64,000 nucleotides of DNA from G963691835 sp963691835 (lineage in GTDB: Bacteria; Pseudomonadota; Alphaproteobacteria; Thalassobaculales; Thalassobaculaceae), in NCBI GenBank assembly GCA_963691835.1, contig OY829383.1, positions 3,720,001 through 3,784,000 of the forward strand, read 5' to 3'. Numbering within the stretch: the stretch's first letter is position 1; each line of letters starts with the position of its first letter. The notes below the pieces were generated by a model. That model made no database searches and had not been told where the DNA came from. It was given only the letters and a program-made list of their open reading frames with translations. The position numbers and the translations under genes are program-made. Shown here in pieces: positions 25,014 to 33,510 of the stretch.

Positions 25014-26739
25014 TCCGGTCACCCTCGCGGTTCTCAACGGCCGTCTGGAGCAGATCGCCGACGAGATGGACGCGACGCTCTTCCGAAGCGCCTTCAACCC
25101 GATCATCGCAGAGGCGCACGACGCGTCTCATGGCCTCTACGACGCGGAAACCGGCGAGACGCTTGTCCAGGGCAAGTCCGGTCTGCCGATCTTCGTCGGC
25201 GCGATGGCGTTTGCCGTGAAGATGGTCATCGATAAGGCGGCACGGGACGGCGATCTGGCGGACGGCGACGTCTACGTCTTCAACGACCCCTATGATGGCG
25301 GCACCCACCTGTCGGACTTCCGGCTGGTGCGCCCGGTTTTCCGGGACGGCAAGATCTTTTGCTGGCTGGCGTCCGTCGGCCACTACCACGATGTCGGCGG
25401 CAACGTGCCCGGCAACTACAACCCAGTTGCGACGGAGAGTTTTCAGGAGGGCATGCTGATCCCTCCGGTAAAGCTGTTCGAGGCAGGCCGGTTCCGTCAG
25501 GACATCGTCGATATCATGAGCGCGAACTCGCGCCTGCCGATGAGCCTCTATGGCGATCTCAACGGCCAGATCAACGCGCTCGATCTCGGGGTTCAGCGGC
25601 TTGAGGCTTTGCTCGACGAGTACGGTGACGCAACCGTCAAAGAGGCGATGGGGGAGCTGCGAGCCAGGGCCGCGCGACTGATGCGCGCCTACATCTCGGA
25701 GCTTCCGGACGGAACCTACAGCGTCGAGGATCATCTCGACAACGACGGCATCGTGGACGAGCCGCTGTCGGTTGCCCTGGATATCACGGTTGCCGGGGAG
25801 GAGATGACCCTCGACTTCTCCCGCTCCTCGCCCATGTGTGCGGGGCCCGTGAACATCTCCCGCTCGACGACGATTGCCGCCTGTTACGTGGCGCTGAAGC
25901 ATCTCTTCCGCGAGGTCCCTGCGAACGCGGGTGTGCTGGAGCCGGTGACCTTCGTCATCCCCGATAACACGATCCTGTCCGCGACCGCGCCCAAGCCGGT
26001 CGGTGGATACACCGAGACCATCCTGCGCCTGATCGATGGCGTCTTCACGGCCCTGTCCGGACCAGCGCCGGAACGGGTGAACGGTTGCGCCTACGGCACC
26101 ATCAACGCGCTGTCCTTGGCGGGGCACAGAGAGGATGGTCGGCGCTGGGTCATGTTCAGCTTCTTCGGCGGCGGGCACGGCGGGCATCCGGAAGGCGACG
26201 GGCTCAACCACGGCAACGCACCGATTTCAACGGCGACCATTCCGCCGTTGGAGATCCTGGAAGCCGCCTATCCGGTTATGTTCCGGCAATGGGCACTGCG
26301 CCCGGATAGTGGCGGGCCCGGACGGCACCGGGGCGGTCTCGGGGCTGTTTATGAGATCGAGATTCTCGAACAGGCAGCGGATGCATTCCTGTTTGGTGAA
26401 CGGGGACGGTTCGCGCCGCCGGGCGTCGTCGGGGGAGAAGAGGGAGCGATGAACCGCTTCTTCTTCGAGCAGGAGGACGGCGACCACAGCCCACCCATGG
26501 CCTCAAAGATGGTTGGCATCAAGCTGAAGCGCGGCCAGGCCGTTCGTTTGGAAACGCCGGGCGGCGGTGGCTATGGCGCACCGGTGGAGCGGGAGCCTGA
26601 CGCGGTCGCCGATGACGCTCGTCTCGGGTTCATCTCCAGGGAGGCGGCCCGCCGGGACTACAAGGTCGCACTGGCCGAGGACGGCACCGTCGACCTTTCC
26701 GAAACACAGCGCCTCCGGGCGGAAGGAGCCGCCTCGTGA
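25006..26739 (+). CDS. Hydantoinase B/oxoprolinase family protein
   Basis: A 577-residue HyuB-type subunit. Family segments include DPVTLAVLNGRLEQIADEMD at the N-terminus, ITHGL-like EAHDASHGLYDAETGET, DVYVFNDPYDGGTHLSD (metal-binding region), GHYHDVGG, the segment SRSSPMCAGPVNISRS, and the Gly-rich GGGHGGHPEGDG and ETPGGGGYG near the C-terminus. With HyuA it forms the ATP-dependent amidohydrolase/carboxylase class that includes 5-oxoprolinase, N-methylhydantoinase, caprolactamase and acetone or acetophenone carboxylase. The start at 25006 overlaps the previous gene by 8 bp, and its end overlaps hyuA as GTGA. B before A is the reverse of many operons. Confidence 0.9.
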   Translation: MIDPVTLAVLNGRLEQIADEMDATLFRSAFNPIIAEAHDASHGLYDAETGETLVQGKSGLPIFVGAMAFAVKMVIDKAARDGDLADGDVYVFNDPYDGGTHLSDFRLVRPVFRDGKIFCWLASVGHYHDVGGNVPGNYNPVATESFQEGMLIPPVKLFEAGRFRQDIVDIMSANSRLPMSLYGDLNGQINALDLGVQRLEALLDEYGDATVKEAMGELRARAARLMRAYISELPDGTYSVEDHLDNDGIVDEPLSVALDITVAGEEMTLDFSRSSPMCAGPVNISRSTTIAACYVALKHLFREVPANAGVLEPVTFVIPDNTILSATAPKPVGGYTETILRLIDGVFTALSGPAPERVNGCAYGTINALSLAGHREDGRRWVMFSFFGGGHGGHPEGDGLNHGNAPISTATIPPLEILEAAYPVMFRQWALRPDSGGPGRHRGGLGAVYEIEILEQAADAFLFGERGRFAPPGVVGGEEGAMNRFFFEQEDGDHSPPMASKMVGIKLKRGQAVRLETPGGGGYGAPVEREPDAVADDARLGFISREAARRDYKVALAEDGTVDLSETQRLRAEGAAS

Positions 26740-28802
26740 GCGATCGCATTGTCATCGGTGTGGATGTCGGTGGGACATTCACGGACGTCTTTCTGCTGGA
26801 TGAGGGGCAGGGCAAGGCCCAGGTGGCCAAGGTACCGTCGACCCCGGCAGATCCGTCACGCGGCTTTTTGAACGGCGTGCGGACAGCTGCCCCTGATGTG
26901 ACAACCGTCTCCACCGTCGTCCACGGCACCACCGTCGGCACGAACGCGCTGCTGACCCGGCGCGGTGCGAAGACCGGCATCATCACCACCGCGGGTTTCC
27001 GGGATGTCTTGGAAATGCGCCGCCGGGACCGGCCCGAGACCTGGGGGTTGTGGGGGACTTTCGAACCCGTTGTCCCGCGCGACAGGCGCTTGGAGGTGAC
27101 AGAGCGAACGCTTTCCGACGGCACCATACATACGCCTGTTGACCCGGCGGCCGTCGAGGCGGCGGCGCGCTCCCTCTTGGAGATGGGGTGCGAGGCGTGC
27201 GCGATCGTTTTCGTGAACGCCTACGCCAATCCGGAGACGGAGCGGGTCGCACGTAAGGCGGTCGAGGCCGTCTGGCCCAATCCTCATGTCACGGCATCGT
27301 CCGACATCCTCCCCGAGATTCGGGAGTTCGAGCGGACGTCGACGGCAACGCTCAACGCATATCTCCAGCCGACAGTCGGCAACTACCTGGAGGCGCTGGA
27401 AAGCACGCTACGGTCGGACGGCTTCGGTGGCGAGGTCCTGATCGTCCAATCAAATGGCGGTGTGATGTCTGTCGACACCGCCCGTCGCTATCCGGTGAAG
27501 ACCGCGTTGAGTGGACCCGCAGCGGGGGTTATGGCAGCGGCTCATATTGGGGAGGCGGCTGGGTTTCCGAACCTCATTACCTGCGACATGGGGGGAACGA
27601 GCTTTGACGTTTCCTTGATCGCAGACGGTCAAGCGGCCCTTGCACCGCAAACCTCGATTGACTTCGGCATGGTGGTCCGGACCCCGATGATCGAGATCGT
27701 CACCATCGGTGCCGGGGGGGGATCGATCGCCCGGGTCGATGCGGGCGGTCTTCTTCAAGTCGGCCCGGAATCCGCCGGCTCGGACCCGGGACCCGTCTGC
27801 TATGGCCTGGGTAACGACCGCCCCACGGTGACGGATGCGAACACCGTCCTTGGACGGATCAACGCTGACCGCCCGATCGGCGGCAAGCTCGACCGGTTGG
27901 ACGTCGCCGCGTCTCAAGAGGCGATCCGGAAGCACATCGCGGAACCTCTCGGGCTTGATGTCACGGAGGCGGCCGAGGCCATTCTAAAGGTCGCGAACGC
28001 GCGCATGGCGAGCGCCATCCGCCTCGTGTCGATCGAGCGGGGGCATGATCCGAAGGCGTTCGCGGCGATGCCGTTCGGCGGCGGTGGATCTCTCCACGCG
28101 GGCGCGTTGATCCGGGAAGTTGGTCTCGCGAAAGCTCTTGTGCCCCGGTTCCCGGGTGTGACCAGCGCCCTTGGATGTACGATCGCCGACATGCGGCATG
28201 ACTTCGTTCAGACTATTAATAAAACGACAGTTGACGTTGATATTAATGAATTGTCTGCGCAAATTCTGTCACTCAATGGTCAAGGGCGTGAGATCCTGTC
28301 TCAGGCAGGTGTCGGCTTCGATGGCATCGAGACGGTCGTTGAACTCGACATGCTGTATCTGGGCCAAACCCATGCCGTAGCGACCCCGTTACCGTTGTCG
28401 ATCGTTGAGGGAACGTCCGCGCTCGACTTGGATCAAGACGCGATCCAGGCGGCATTCGAGACGGCATACCGGCGTGCCTATGGCCGTCTGCTCGAGGGCA
28501 TAGCGACGCGTGTCATGAACCTCCGCGTCGCCGTCATCGGAAAGCGGCCGCGTGTGGATCTCTCCATGCTGGCACCTGGCGCGGATGCTGACGAGGCCGC
28601 CGCCTATCGCGGGAGCCGCAAAGTCTACTTCGATGGTACCTGGCATGACGCCCGGATCATCGACCGGCTGACGCTGCCGGTGGGCGCGGTCGTCTCCGGT
28701 CCGGCAGTGCTGGAGCAGCCGGATACCACCATCCTTGTCGAACCTGACATGCAAGGCGTGGTGGATAAGTTCGGCAATCTGATCCTCGAGGTGGTCGGAT
28801 GA
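26736..28802 (+). CDS. Hydantoinase A/oxoprolinase family protein (ATP-binding subunit)
   Basis: A 688-residue HyuA-type subunit with the acetate/sugar-kinase-like nucleotide fold. It begins IVIGVDVGGTFTDVFLLDEG (phosphate 1 motif), followed by STVVHGTTVGTNALL, GFRDVLEMRRRDRP, PAAGVMAAAHIGEA, TCDMGGTSFDVSLIADG (phosphate 2) and IGAGGGSIARVDAGG. These kinase-like motifs fit ATP-dependent activation of a ring amide or lactam carbonyl, or of a ketone in the carboxylase branch. The start is GTG 26736, overlapping the HyuB stop; the end overlaps the next start (ATGA). The closest subfamily cannot be told by eye. Confidence 0.9.
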   Translation: MSDRIVIGVDVGGTFTDVFLLDEGQGKAQVAKVPSTPADPSRGFLNGVRTAAPDVTTVSTVVHGTTVGTNALLTRRGAKTGIITTAGFRDVLEMRRRDRPETWGLWGTFEPVVPRDRRLEVTERTLSDGTIHTPVDPAAVEAAARSLLEMGCEACAIVFVNAYANPETERVARKAVEAVWPNPHVTASSDILPEIREFERTSTATLNAYLQPTVGNYLEALESTLRSDGFGGEVLIVQSNGGVMSVDTARRYPVKTALSGPAAGVMAAAHIGEAAGFPNLITCDMGGTSFDVSLIADGQAALAPQTSIDFGMVVRTPMIEIVTIGAGGGSIARVDAGGLLQVGPESAGSDPGPVCYGLGNDRPTVTDANTVLGRINADRPIGGKLDRLDVAASQEAIRKHIAEPLGLDVTEAAEAILKVANARMASAIRLVSIERGHDPKAFAAMPFGGGGSLHAGALIREVGLAKALVPRFPGVTSALGCTIADMRHDFVQTINKTTVDVDINELSAQILSLNGQGREILSQAGVGFDGIETVVELDMLYLGQTHAVATPLPLSIVEGTSALDLDQDAIQAAFETAYRRAYGRLLEGIATRVMNLRVAVIGKRPRVDLSMLAPGADADEAAAYRGSRKVYFDGTWHDARIIDRLTLPVGAVVSGPAVLEQPDTTILVEPDMQGVVDKFGNLILEVVG

Positions 28803-29416
28803 CGGCGCCCTTCCGTTCGATGAACCCGGCGACGGTCGCCCTGGTGCTGGTCGACCTTCAGAACGACTTCATCCATCCGGACGGCGCTTATGCCCGAGGT
28901 GGGGCGAAGAGCGAAGCGATCGCCGCATTGCCTGACCGGTTGGCCCCTTTGGTCGAGAGTGTTCGAGAGAAGGGCGGATGGGTGATTTCCACCCACTTCA
29001 CCCTTGTGCCGGGGCTTGATGGGGAGCCGATGATTTCACCGCACTTGAAGGCGCTTCGACCTTTCCTGGGACGCGGCGACTTCATGCCGGGAAGCTGGGG
29101 ACAGGCCCTGCTCGACGAGCTTGCACCCAGCCACGTGCAAGTCGAGAAAGTCGCTTTTTCAGCGTTTTATATGAGTAGGCTTGAGTGGGTTCTGAAGAAG
29201 GCCGGGATAGAGGAGCTGGTCTTCACCGGCATTGTGACCAATGGCGGCGTCGCCTCAACCGTGCGGGATGCCCACGTGCGGGACTTCCACGCGACGGTTC
29301 TGGAGGATGGCTGTGCGGCGTTCTCTCAGCAAGTCCACCAAGTCTCGGTCGACGCCTTGAGGCCGGTGGCGTCCGTTATGAGCTGTGCTGACTTTCTGGC
29401 GGATTGGAACGGCTGA
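28799..29416 (+). CDS. Isochorismatase-fold protein lacking the catalytic cysteine
   Basis: A 205-residue protein of the cysteine hydrolase (isochorismatase-like) fold. The catalytic Asp is in LVDLQNDFIHPDGAY (about residue 20) and the Lys in EKVAFSAFYMS. The nucleophile loop reads TGIVTNGGVASTVRDA where amidases have TN-x-C-V-x-S-T, so Gly replaces Cys. N-carbamoylsarcosine amidases, nicotinamidases and ureidoacrylate or maleamate hydrolases need this Cys, while true isochorismatases such as EntB also carry Gly there. The protein therefore either hydrolyses a non-amide bond or is a pseudoenzyme. It overlaps hyuA upstream (ATGA) and the flavoprotein gene downstream by one base. Confidence 0.88.
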   Translation: MTAPFRSMNPATVALVLVDLQNDFIHPDGAYARGGAKSEAIAALPDRLAPLVESVREKGGWVISTHFTLVPGLDGEPMISPHLKALRPFLGRGDFMPGSWGQALLDELAPSHVQVEKVAFSAFYMSRLEWVLKKAGIEELVFTGIVTNGGVASTVRDAHVRDFHATVLEDGCAAFSQQVHQVSVDALRPVASVMSCADFLADWNG

Positions 29417-30813
29417 TGGCCATCCTGGGGACGAAGCCTTTCGATCTGTCGGTCCCGGTCCTCGTGGTGGGGGGCGGAGCCTGTGGGTTGGTCGCAGCGC
29501 TTGCCGCCCATGACGCCGGTGCCGAGGTTTTGGTTCTGGAGCGGGATGCCGTTCCCACCGGGTCGACCGCCCTGTCTTCCGGCTTTATTCCGGCCTGTGG
29601 GACCCGCTGGCAAACGGCACTCGATGTTGCCGACGATGTCTCGATCATGGGCAGCGACATCATGGCCAAGGCGAAGGGGGAGCCCGACCCGGCGCAGGTC
29701 GAAGCGGTTTGCGCGGAGTCTGGCCCGACGCTCGAATGGCTTGCGGACAGCCACGACCAGCCGTTCATCCTGCTCGATGACTTTCTCTATCCGGGGCACA
29801 GCGTCCACCGGATGCACGCCCATCCCGACAAGACCGGGGCGGCGCTGGTGGGCAGCCTGCTGGGTGCGGTTGAGCGTGCAGGGATTGAAGTGGTCTGCGG
29901 AGCCCATGTCACCGATCTCTTCGCCGGGGCGGACGGTACGGTAACCGGCGCCAGGGTCACCCGGCCGGACGGAACGAGCGATGACGTCGGCTGCGGGGCG
30001 ATCGTCCTCGCCTGCAACGGCTATGGCGGAAACCCGGACATGGTCGCCGCCCACATCCCGGAGATGGCGGAGGCGCAGTACTTCGGCCATGTGGGCAATC
30101 AGGGAGACGCGGTTGTTTGGGGGGAGGCGCTCGGCGCCGCGACCCGCCACCTCACCGCCTATCAGGGGCATGGCTCGGTCGCCACACCACACGGCATCCT
30201 GATCACCTGGGCGTTGATGATGGAGGGTGGCATTCAGATCAACACCCTCGGCCGCCGCTTCTCGAATGAGCATCAAGGCTATTCGGAGCAGTCGGTCGTC
30301 GTCCTGGCTCAACCCGACGGAACCGCCTTCGACCTCTATGACGCCCGTCTTCATGAGCTTGGCATGTCCTTCCCCGACTACCGGGGCGCAGTCGATACAG
30401 GGGCGGTGAAGGTCTTCGACAGTCTTGACGACCTCGCAGCGTTCGTCGGCGCGCCGAAGGTGGAGATCGAGACGACACTGCGCCAGTGCGCGGCTGCGGC
30501 GAAGGGGCACCTCACGGACCCGTTTGGGCGGGATTTCCAAGGATCTGAGCCGCTGTCCGGACCGCCTTGGTACGCGGTGAAGGTCACGGGCGCCCTGTTT
30601 CACACCCAGGGCGGGCTCGCCATCGATTCGGAGGCGAGGGTGCTTCGCCAGGACGGAACGCCGCTGCCAAACATGCTTGCCGGCGGCGGTGCGGCGGTCG
30701 GTGTCTCAGGCGCGCGGGTCGAGGGATATCTCTCCGGAAACGGGCTGCTGACCGCCATGACATTGGGGCGGATTTCCGGCAGGACGGCGGCGGGCCTGAT
30801 TTCTCAGATGTGA
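29416..30813 (+). CDS. FAD-dependent oxidoreductase, fumarate reductase/3-ketosteroid dehydrogenase-like
   Basis: A 465-residue flavoprotein. The N-terminus carries the FAD motif VPVLVVGGGACGLVAALAAHDAGAEVLVLERD. Then come GSTALSSGFIPACGTRW, the long substrate-domain region, a middle FAD segment IVLACNGYGGN, and a C-terminal GGLAIDSEARVLRQDG...LPNMLAGGGAAVGVSG block typical of the FAD_binding_2 (fumarate reductase, KstD, urocanate reductase) family. No heme or FMN domain is attached, so it is a soluble dehydrogenase or reductase. The start at 29416 shares a base with the previous stop (TGATG). As last gene of the cluster it probably oxidises or reduces a C-C bond of the pathway substrate. Confidence 0.87.
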   Translation: MAILGTKPFDLSVPVLVVGGGACGLVAALAAHDAGAEVLVLERDAVPTGSTALSSGFIPACGTRWQTALDVADDVSIMGSDIMAKAKGEPDPAQVEAVCAESGPTLEWLADSHDQPFILLDDFLYPGHSVHRMHAHPDKTGAALVGSLLGAVERAGIEVVCGAHVTDLFAGADGTVTGARVTRPDGTSDDVGCGAIVLACNGYGGNPDMVAAHIPEMAEAQYFGHVGNQGDAVVWGEALGAATRHLTAYQGHGSVATPHGILITWALMMEGGIQINTLGRRFSNEHQGYSEQSVVVLAQPDGTAFDLYDARLHELGMSFPDYRGAVDTGAVKVFDSLDDLAAFVGAPKVEIETTLRQCAAAAKGHLTDPFGRDFQGSEPLSGPPWYAVKVTGALFHTQGGLAIDSEARVLRQDGTPLPNMLAGGGAAVGVSGARVEGYLSGNGLLTAMTLGRISGRTAAGLISQM

Positions 30814-30849
30814 TACATTTTTTCTGTACTAAACGATAATTTTGTATCA
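30811..30849. promoter_or_regulatory. Inverted repeat in the paa promoter region
   Basis: Perfect 7-bp arms TGATACA (30811-30817) and TGTATCA (30843-30849) separated by 25 bp of AT-rich DNA, starting at the preceding stop codon and ending 38 bases before paaA. A -10-like TATCAT overlaps the right arm. This fits an operator for a PaaX- or PaaR-type repressor released by phenylacetyl-CoA, but no such regulator gene is in the window. Confidence 0.5.
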
Positions 30850-30887
30850 TATTAATCCTCGACACGCCGTGCCGGGGAGGAGTGGTC

Positions 30888-31850
30888 ATGTCTGTGGTCG
30901 GAGAAGACGTCTCTCAAGAACAGGCGCGTTTCGACGAAACCGTCGCCGCTGAGATCAAGATCGAGCCCAAGGACTGGATGCCCGACGCGTACCGCAAGAC
31001 GCTGGTGCGCCAGATCTCCCAGCACGCGCATTCCGAAATCGTTGGCATGCTGCCGGAAGGGAATTGGGTCACCCGCGCCCCCTCGCTTCGCCGCAAGGCA
31101 GCCCTCCTGGCGAAGATCCAGGATGAGGCGGGCCACGGCCTCTACCTCTACAGCGCGGCGGAGACCCTGGGAACCAGCCGGCAGGAGATGGTCGACGCGC
31201 TCCACAGCGGCAAGGCCAAGTACTCCAACATCTTCAACTATCCCACGGTGACATGGGCCGACATCGGCGCCATCGGCTGGCTTGTGGACGGGGCGGCGAT
31301 CGTCAATCAGGTCGCCCTGTGCCGCTGCTCCTATGGCCCCTACGCCCGCGCGATGGAGCGGATCTGCCGGGAAGAGAGCTTCCACCAGCGCCAGGGTTTC
31401 GAGATCATGACGGTGCTGGCCCAAGGCACGGCGGAGCAGAAGGCGATGGCCCAGGACGCGCTGGACCGCTGGTGGTGGCCCTCGCTGATGATGTTCGGCC
31501 CCCACGACAGCAACTCGCCGCATTCGGGCCAGTCCATGGCTTGGAAGATCAAGCGCCAGTCCAACGATGAACTCCGTCAGCAGTTCATCGACATGACGGT
31601 GCCCCAGGCGGATTTCCTCGGCCTCCGTATTCCCGATCCGGAACTCCGCTGGAATGAGGAGCGCGGCCACTACGACATCGGCGCCATCGATTTCGAGGAG
31701 CTGAAGCGCGTGGTCTCCGGCGACGGTCCCTGCAACCGGCAACGCATGCGCCATCGCCAGAAGGCCTGGGATAACGGCGCCTGGGTGCGGGAAGCGGCGG
31801 CGGCCCATGCGGAGAAGCGGCGGGCCCGGGTATCGGCGGCGGCGGACTGA
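30888..31850 (+). CDS. paaA: 1,2-phenylacetyl-CoA epoxidase, catalytic subunit PaaA
   Basis: A 320-residue di-iron monooxygenase subunit. PaaABCE converts phenylacetyl-CoA to its ring-1,2-epoxide, the first committed step of aerobic phenylacetate breakdown. Ferritin-like di-iron ligands are visible in LLAKIQDEAGHGLYLY (E and ExxH, around residue 75) and CREESFHQRQGFEI (around residue 160). The N-terminal IKIEPKDWMPDAYRKTLVRQ and the QHAHSEIVGMLPEGNW segment are PaaA hallmarks. The start at 30888 has GGGGAGGAG upstream. It leads the run paaABCDE, whose genes are separated by -14 to 69 bases. Confidence 0.97.
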   Translation: MSVVGEDVSQEQARFDETVAAEIKIEPKDWMPDAYRKTLVRQISQHAHSEIVGMLPEGNWVTRAPSLRRKAALLAKIQDEAGHGLYLYSAAETLGTSRQEMVDALHSGKAKYSNIFNYPTVTWADIGAIGWLVDGAAIVNQVALCRCSYGPYARAMERICREESFHQRQGFEIMTVLAQGTAEQKAMAQDALDRWWWPSLMMFGPHDSNSPHSGQSMAWKIKRQSNDELRQQFIDMTVPQADFLGLRIPDPELRWNEERGHYDIGAIDFEELKRVVSGDGPCNRQRMRHRQKAWDNGAWVREAAAAHAEKRRARVSAAAD

Positions 31851-31919
31851 CGCTCCCGCCCGATCAGACATTCAGATGAGACAAAGGCCCCGCGCAGACG
31901 GGGAACGAGGGAGGTGCCC

Positions 31920-32219
31920 ATGGCTTCGAGCGATCTGACCGGTGACTGGCCGCTTTGGGAAGTGTTTGTCCGGGCGCGGCAGGGGTTGAGCCACAAGCAC
32001 GTGGGCAGCCTGCACGCGCCGGACGCGGAGATGGCGGTCCAGAACGCCCGCGACGTCTACACCCGCCGCCGGGAGGGGGAGTCCATCTGGGTCGTCCGCT
32101 CAACCGACATCGTCGCGTCCTCGCCCGACGACAAGGACGCGCTGTTTGATCCGGCCGACGACAAGATCTACCGGCATCCGACCTTCTACACCGTCCCCGA
32201 CGGCGTCGAGAATTTGTGA
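31920..32219 (+). CDS. paaB: 1,2-phenylacetyl-CoA epoxidase subunit PaaB
   Basis: A 99-residue small structural subunit that bridges PaaAC dimers. It has the family pattern WPLWEVFVRARQGLSHKHVG, SLHAPDAEMAVQNARDVYTR and SIWVVRSTDIVASSPDDKD. ATG 31920 is preceded by GAGGGAGG; a GTG six bases earlier is also in frame. It follows paaA by 69 bp and precedes paaC by 7 bp. Confidence 0.96.
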   Translation: MASSDLTGDWPLWEVFVRARQGLSHKHVGSLHAPDAEMAVQNARDVYTRRREGESIWVVRSTDIVASSPDDKDALFDPADDKIYRHPTFYTVPDGVENL

Positions 32220-32226
32220 GGCGGCG

Positions 32227-32979
32227 ATGGACTCGGCCCTATTCCAGTATGCGCTGCGCCTCGGCGACACCAGCCTGATCCTCGGCCACCGCCTGTCGGA
32301 GTGGTGCGGTCACGGCCCGATCCTCGAAGAGGACATCGCGATGAGCAACATCGCCCTCGACCTGATCGGCCAGGCCAGGATGTTCCTCACCTACGCTGGT
32401 GAGATCGAAGGAGAGGGCAGGGACGAGGACGCCCTGGCCTATCACCGGAATGAGCGGGATTGGCGCAACATGATCATCGCGGAGCAGCCGAACGGCGACT
32501 TCGCGGCGACCATGACCCGCCAGTTCCTGGTCGCCGCGTGGCAGGTGGAACTCTACACCGCTCTCACCCGGTCAACGGATGAACGGGTGGCGGCGATCGC
32601 GGCCAAGGCCATCAAGGAAGTGACCTACCACCGCCGCCACGCGGGGGAGTGGATGGTCCGCCTGGGCGACGGCACGGAGGAGAGCCGGACCCGCCTGCTG
32701 GACGCGCTGGTGGAGTTCTGGGGCTACACCCACGAGCTGTTCGAGCTCGATGCGGTGGAGGCGGATTTGGTTGCCCGTGGCGTGACCGTGCCGGCCGAGA
32801 GCCTGAAGCCCGCCTGGGACGCGGCCGTGAATGCGGTGCTGGCCCAGGCCACCGTCGACCGGCCCGGGGACGGCTGGTCGATCCGGGGTGGGAAGGACGG
32901 CATCCACTCGGAGCATCTTGGCTACCTCCTGGCGGAGATGCAGTCCGTACCCAGGGCCTATCCCGATGCCCGCTGGTAG
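32227..32979 (+). CDS. paaC: 1,2-phenylacetyl-CoA epoxidase subunit PaaC
   Basis: A 250-residue ferritin-like structural subunit pairing with PaaA. Characteristic segments are YALRLGDTSLILGHRLSEWC, GHGPILEEDIAMSNIALDLI, GQARMFLTYAGEIEG and EVTYHRRHAGEWMVRLGDGT, and it ends GYLLAEMQSVPRAYPDARW. ATG 32227 directly follows the paaB stop with GAGGCG in front. Its last five codons overlap the paaD start. Confidence 0.96.
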   Translation: MDSALFQYALRLGDTSLILGHRLSEWCGHGPILEEDIAMSNIALDLIGQARMFLTYAGEIEGEGRDEDALAYHRNERDWRNMIIAEQPNGDFAATMTRQFLVAAWQVELYTALTRSTDERVAAIAAKAIKEVTYHRRHAGEWMVRLGDGTEESRTRLLDALVEFWGYTHELFELDAVEADLVARGVTVPAESLKPAWDAAVNAVLAQATVDRPGDGWSIRGGKDGIHSEHLGYLLAEMQSVPRAYPDARW

Positions 32980-33496
32980 CCCGAACCGGAACCCGGACGC
33001 TGCAGTCGCCCGTCATTCCGAGGCAAAAGCCTGGAAGGTGCTGGACGCGGTGGTCGATCCGGAAATCCCGGTGCTGACCATCGGCGATCTCGGCATCATC
33101 CGGGATGTGAAGACCGAGGGCGACCGGGTCACGGTCACCATCACGCCGACCTACTCCGGCTGCCCCGCCATGAACCTGATCGAGATGCAGATCCGGGACG
33201 CGATCCTGGGGGCCGGTTGGGCGGATGTGGCGGTGGTCACCGTTCTGTCCCCCGCCTGGACGACCGACTGGTTGAGTGCGGAGGGCCGGGAGAAGCTGAA
33301 ATCCATCGGCATCGCCCCTCCGGTGGGGAGTGCGGGCGGGCGGGGCGCGCTGTTCGGCGCCGAGCCCACGGTATCGTGCCCCCATTGCGGGGCCTCGACG
33401 ACCACCAAGCTGTCCGAGTTCGGCTCCACTTCCTGCAAGGCGCTCTACCGCTGCGACGCCTGTCTTGAGCCGTTCGACTACTTCAAGTGCCTATAG
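32966..33496 (+). CDS. paaD: PaaD, Fe-S/metal insertion factor of the epoxidase
   Basis: A 176-residue PaaD-type protein with an MIP18 (DUF59) domain (AWKVLDAVVDPEIPVLTIGD, then GIIRDVKTEGDRVTVTITPT and SGCPAMNLIEMQI) and a C-terminal zinc-ribbon-like segment VSCPHCGAST...CDACLEPFDYFKCL. PaaD is needed to mature the epoxidase system, probably the Fe-S cluster of PaaE. The start at 32966 overlaps paaC by 14 bases; the frame is open further upstream but only as a shadow of paaC. Confidence 0.94.
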   Translation: MPAGSPNRNPDAAVARHSEAKAWKVLDAVVDPEIPVLTIGDLGIIRDVKTEGDRVTVTITPTYSGCPAMNLIEMQIRDAILGAGWADVAVVTVLSPAWTTDWLSAEGREKLKSIGIAPPVGSAGGRGALFGAEPTVSCPHCGASTTTKLSEFGSTSCKALYRCDACLEPFDYFKCL

Positions 33497-33510
33497 GGGA
33501 GGGAGCGACC

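Noticed and set aside
24919..26211. A 430-codon minus-strand frame opposite the hydantoinase B gene
   Set aside because: Shadow frame; the plus strand codes for a complete HyuB with overlapping neighbours.
29326..30603. A 425-codon minus-strand frame opposite the flavoprotein gene
   Set aside because: Shadow frame; the plus strand has an unambiguous FAD-binding protein.
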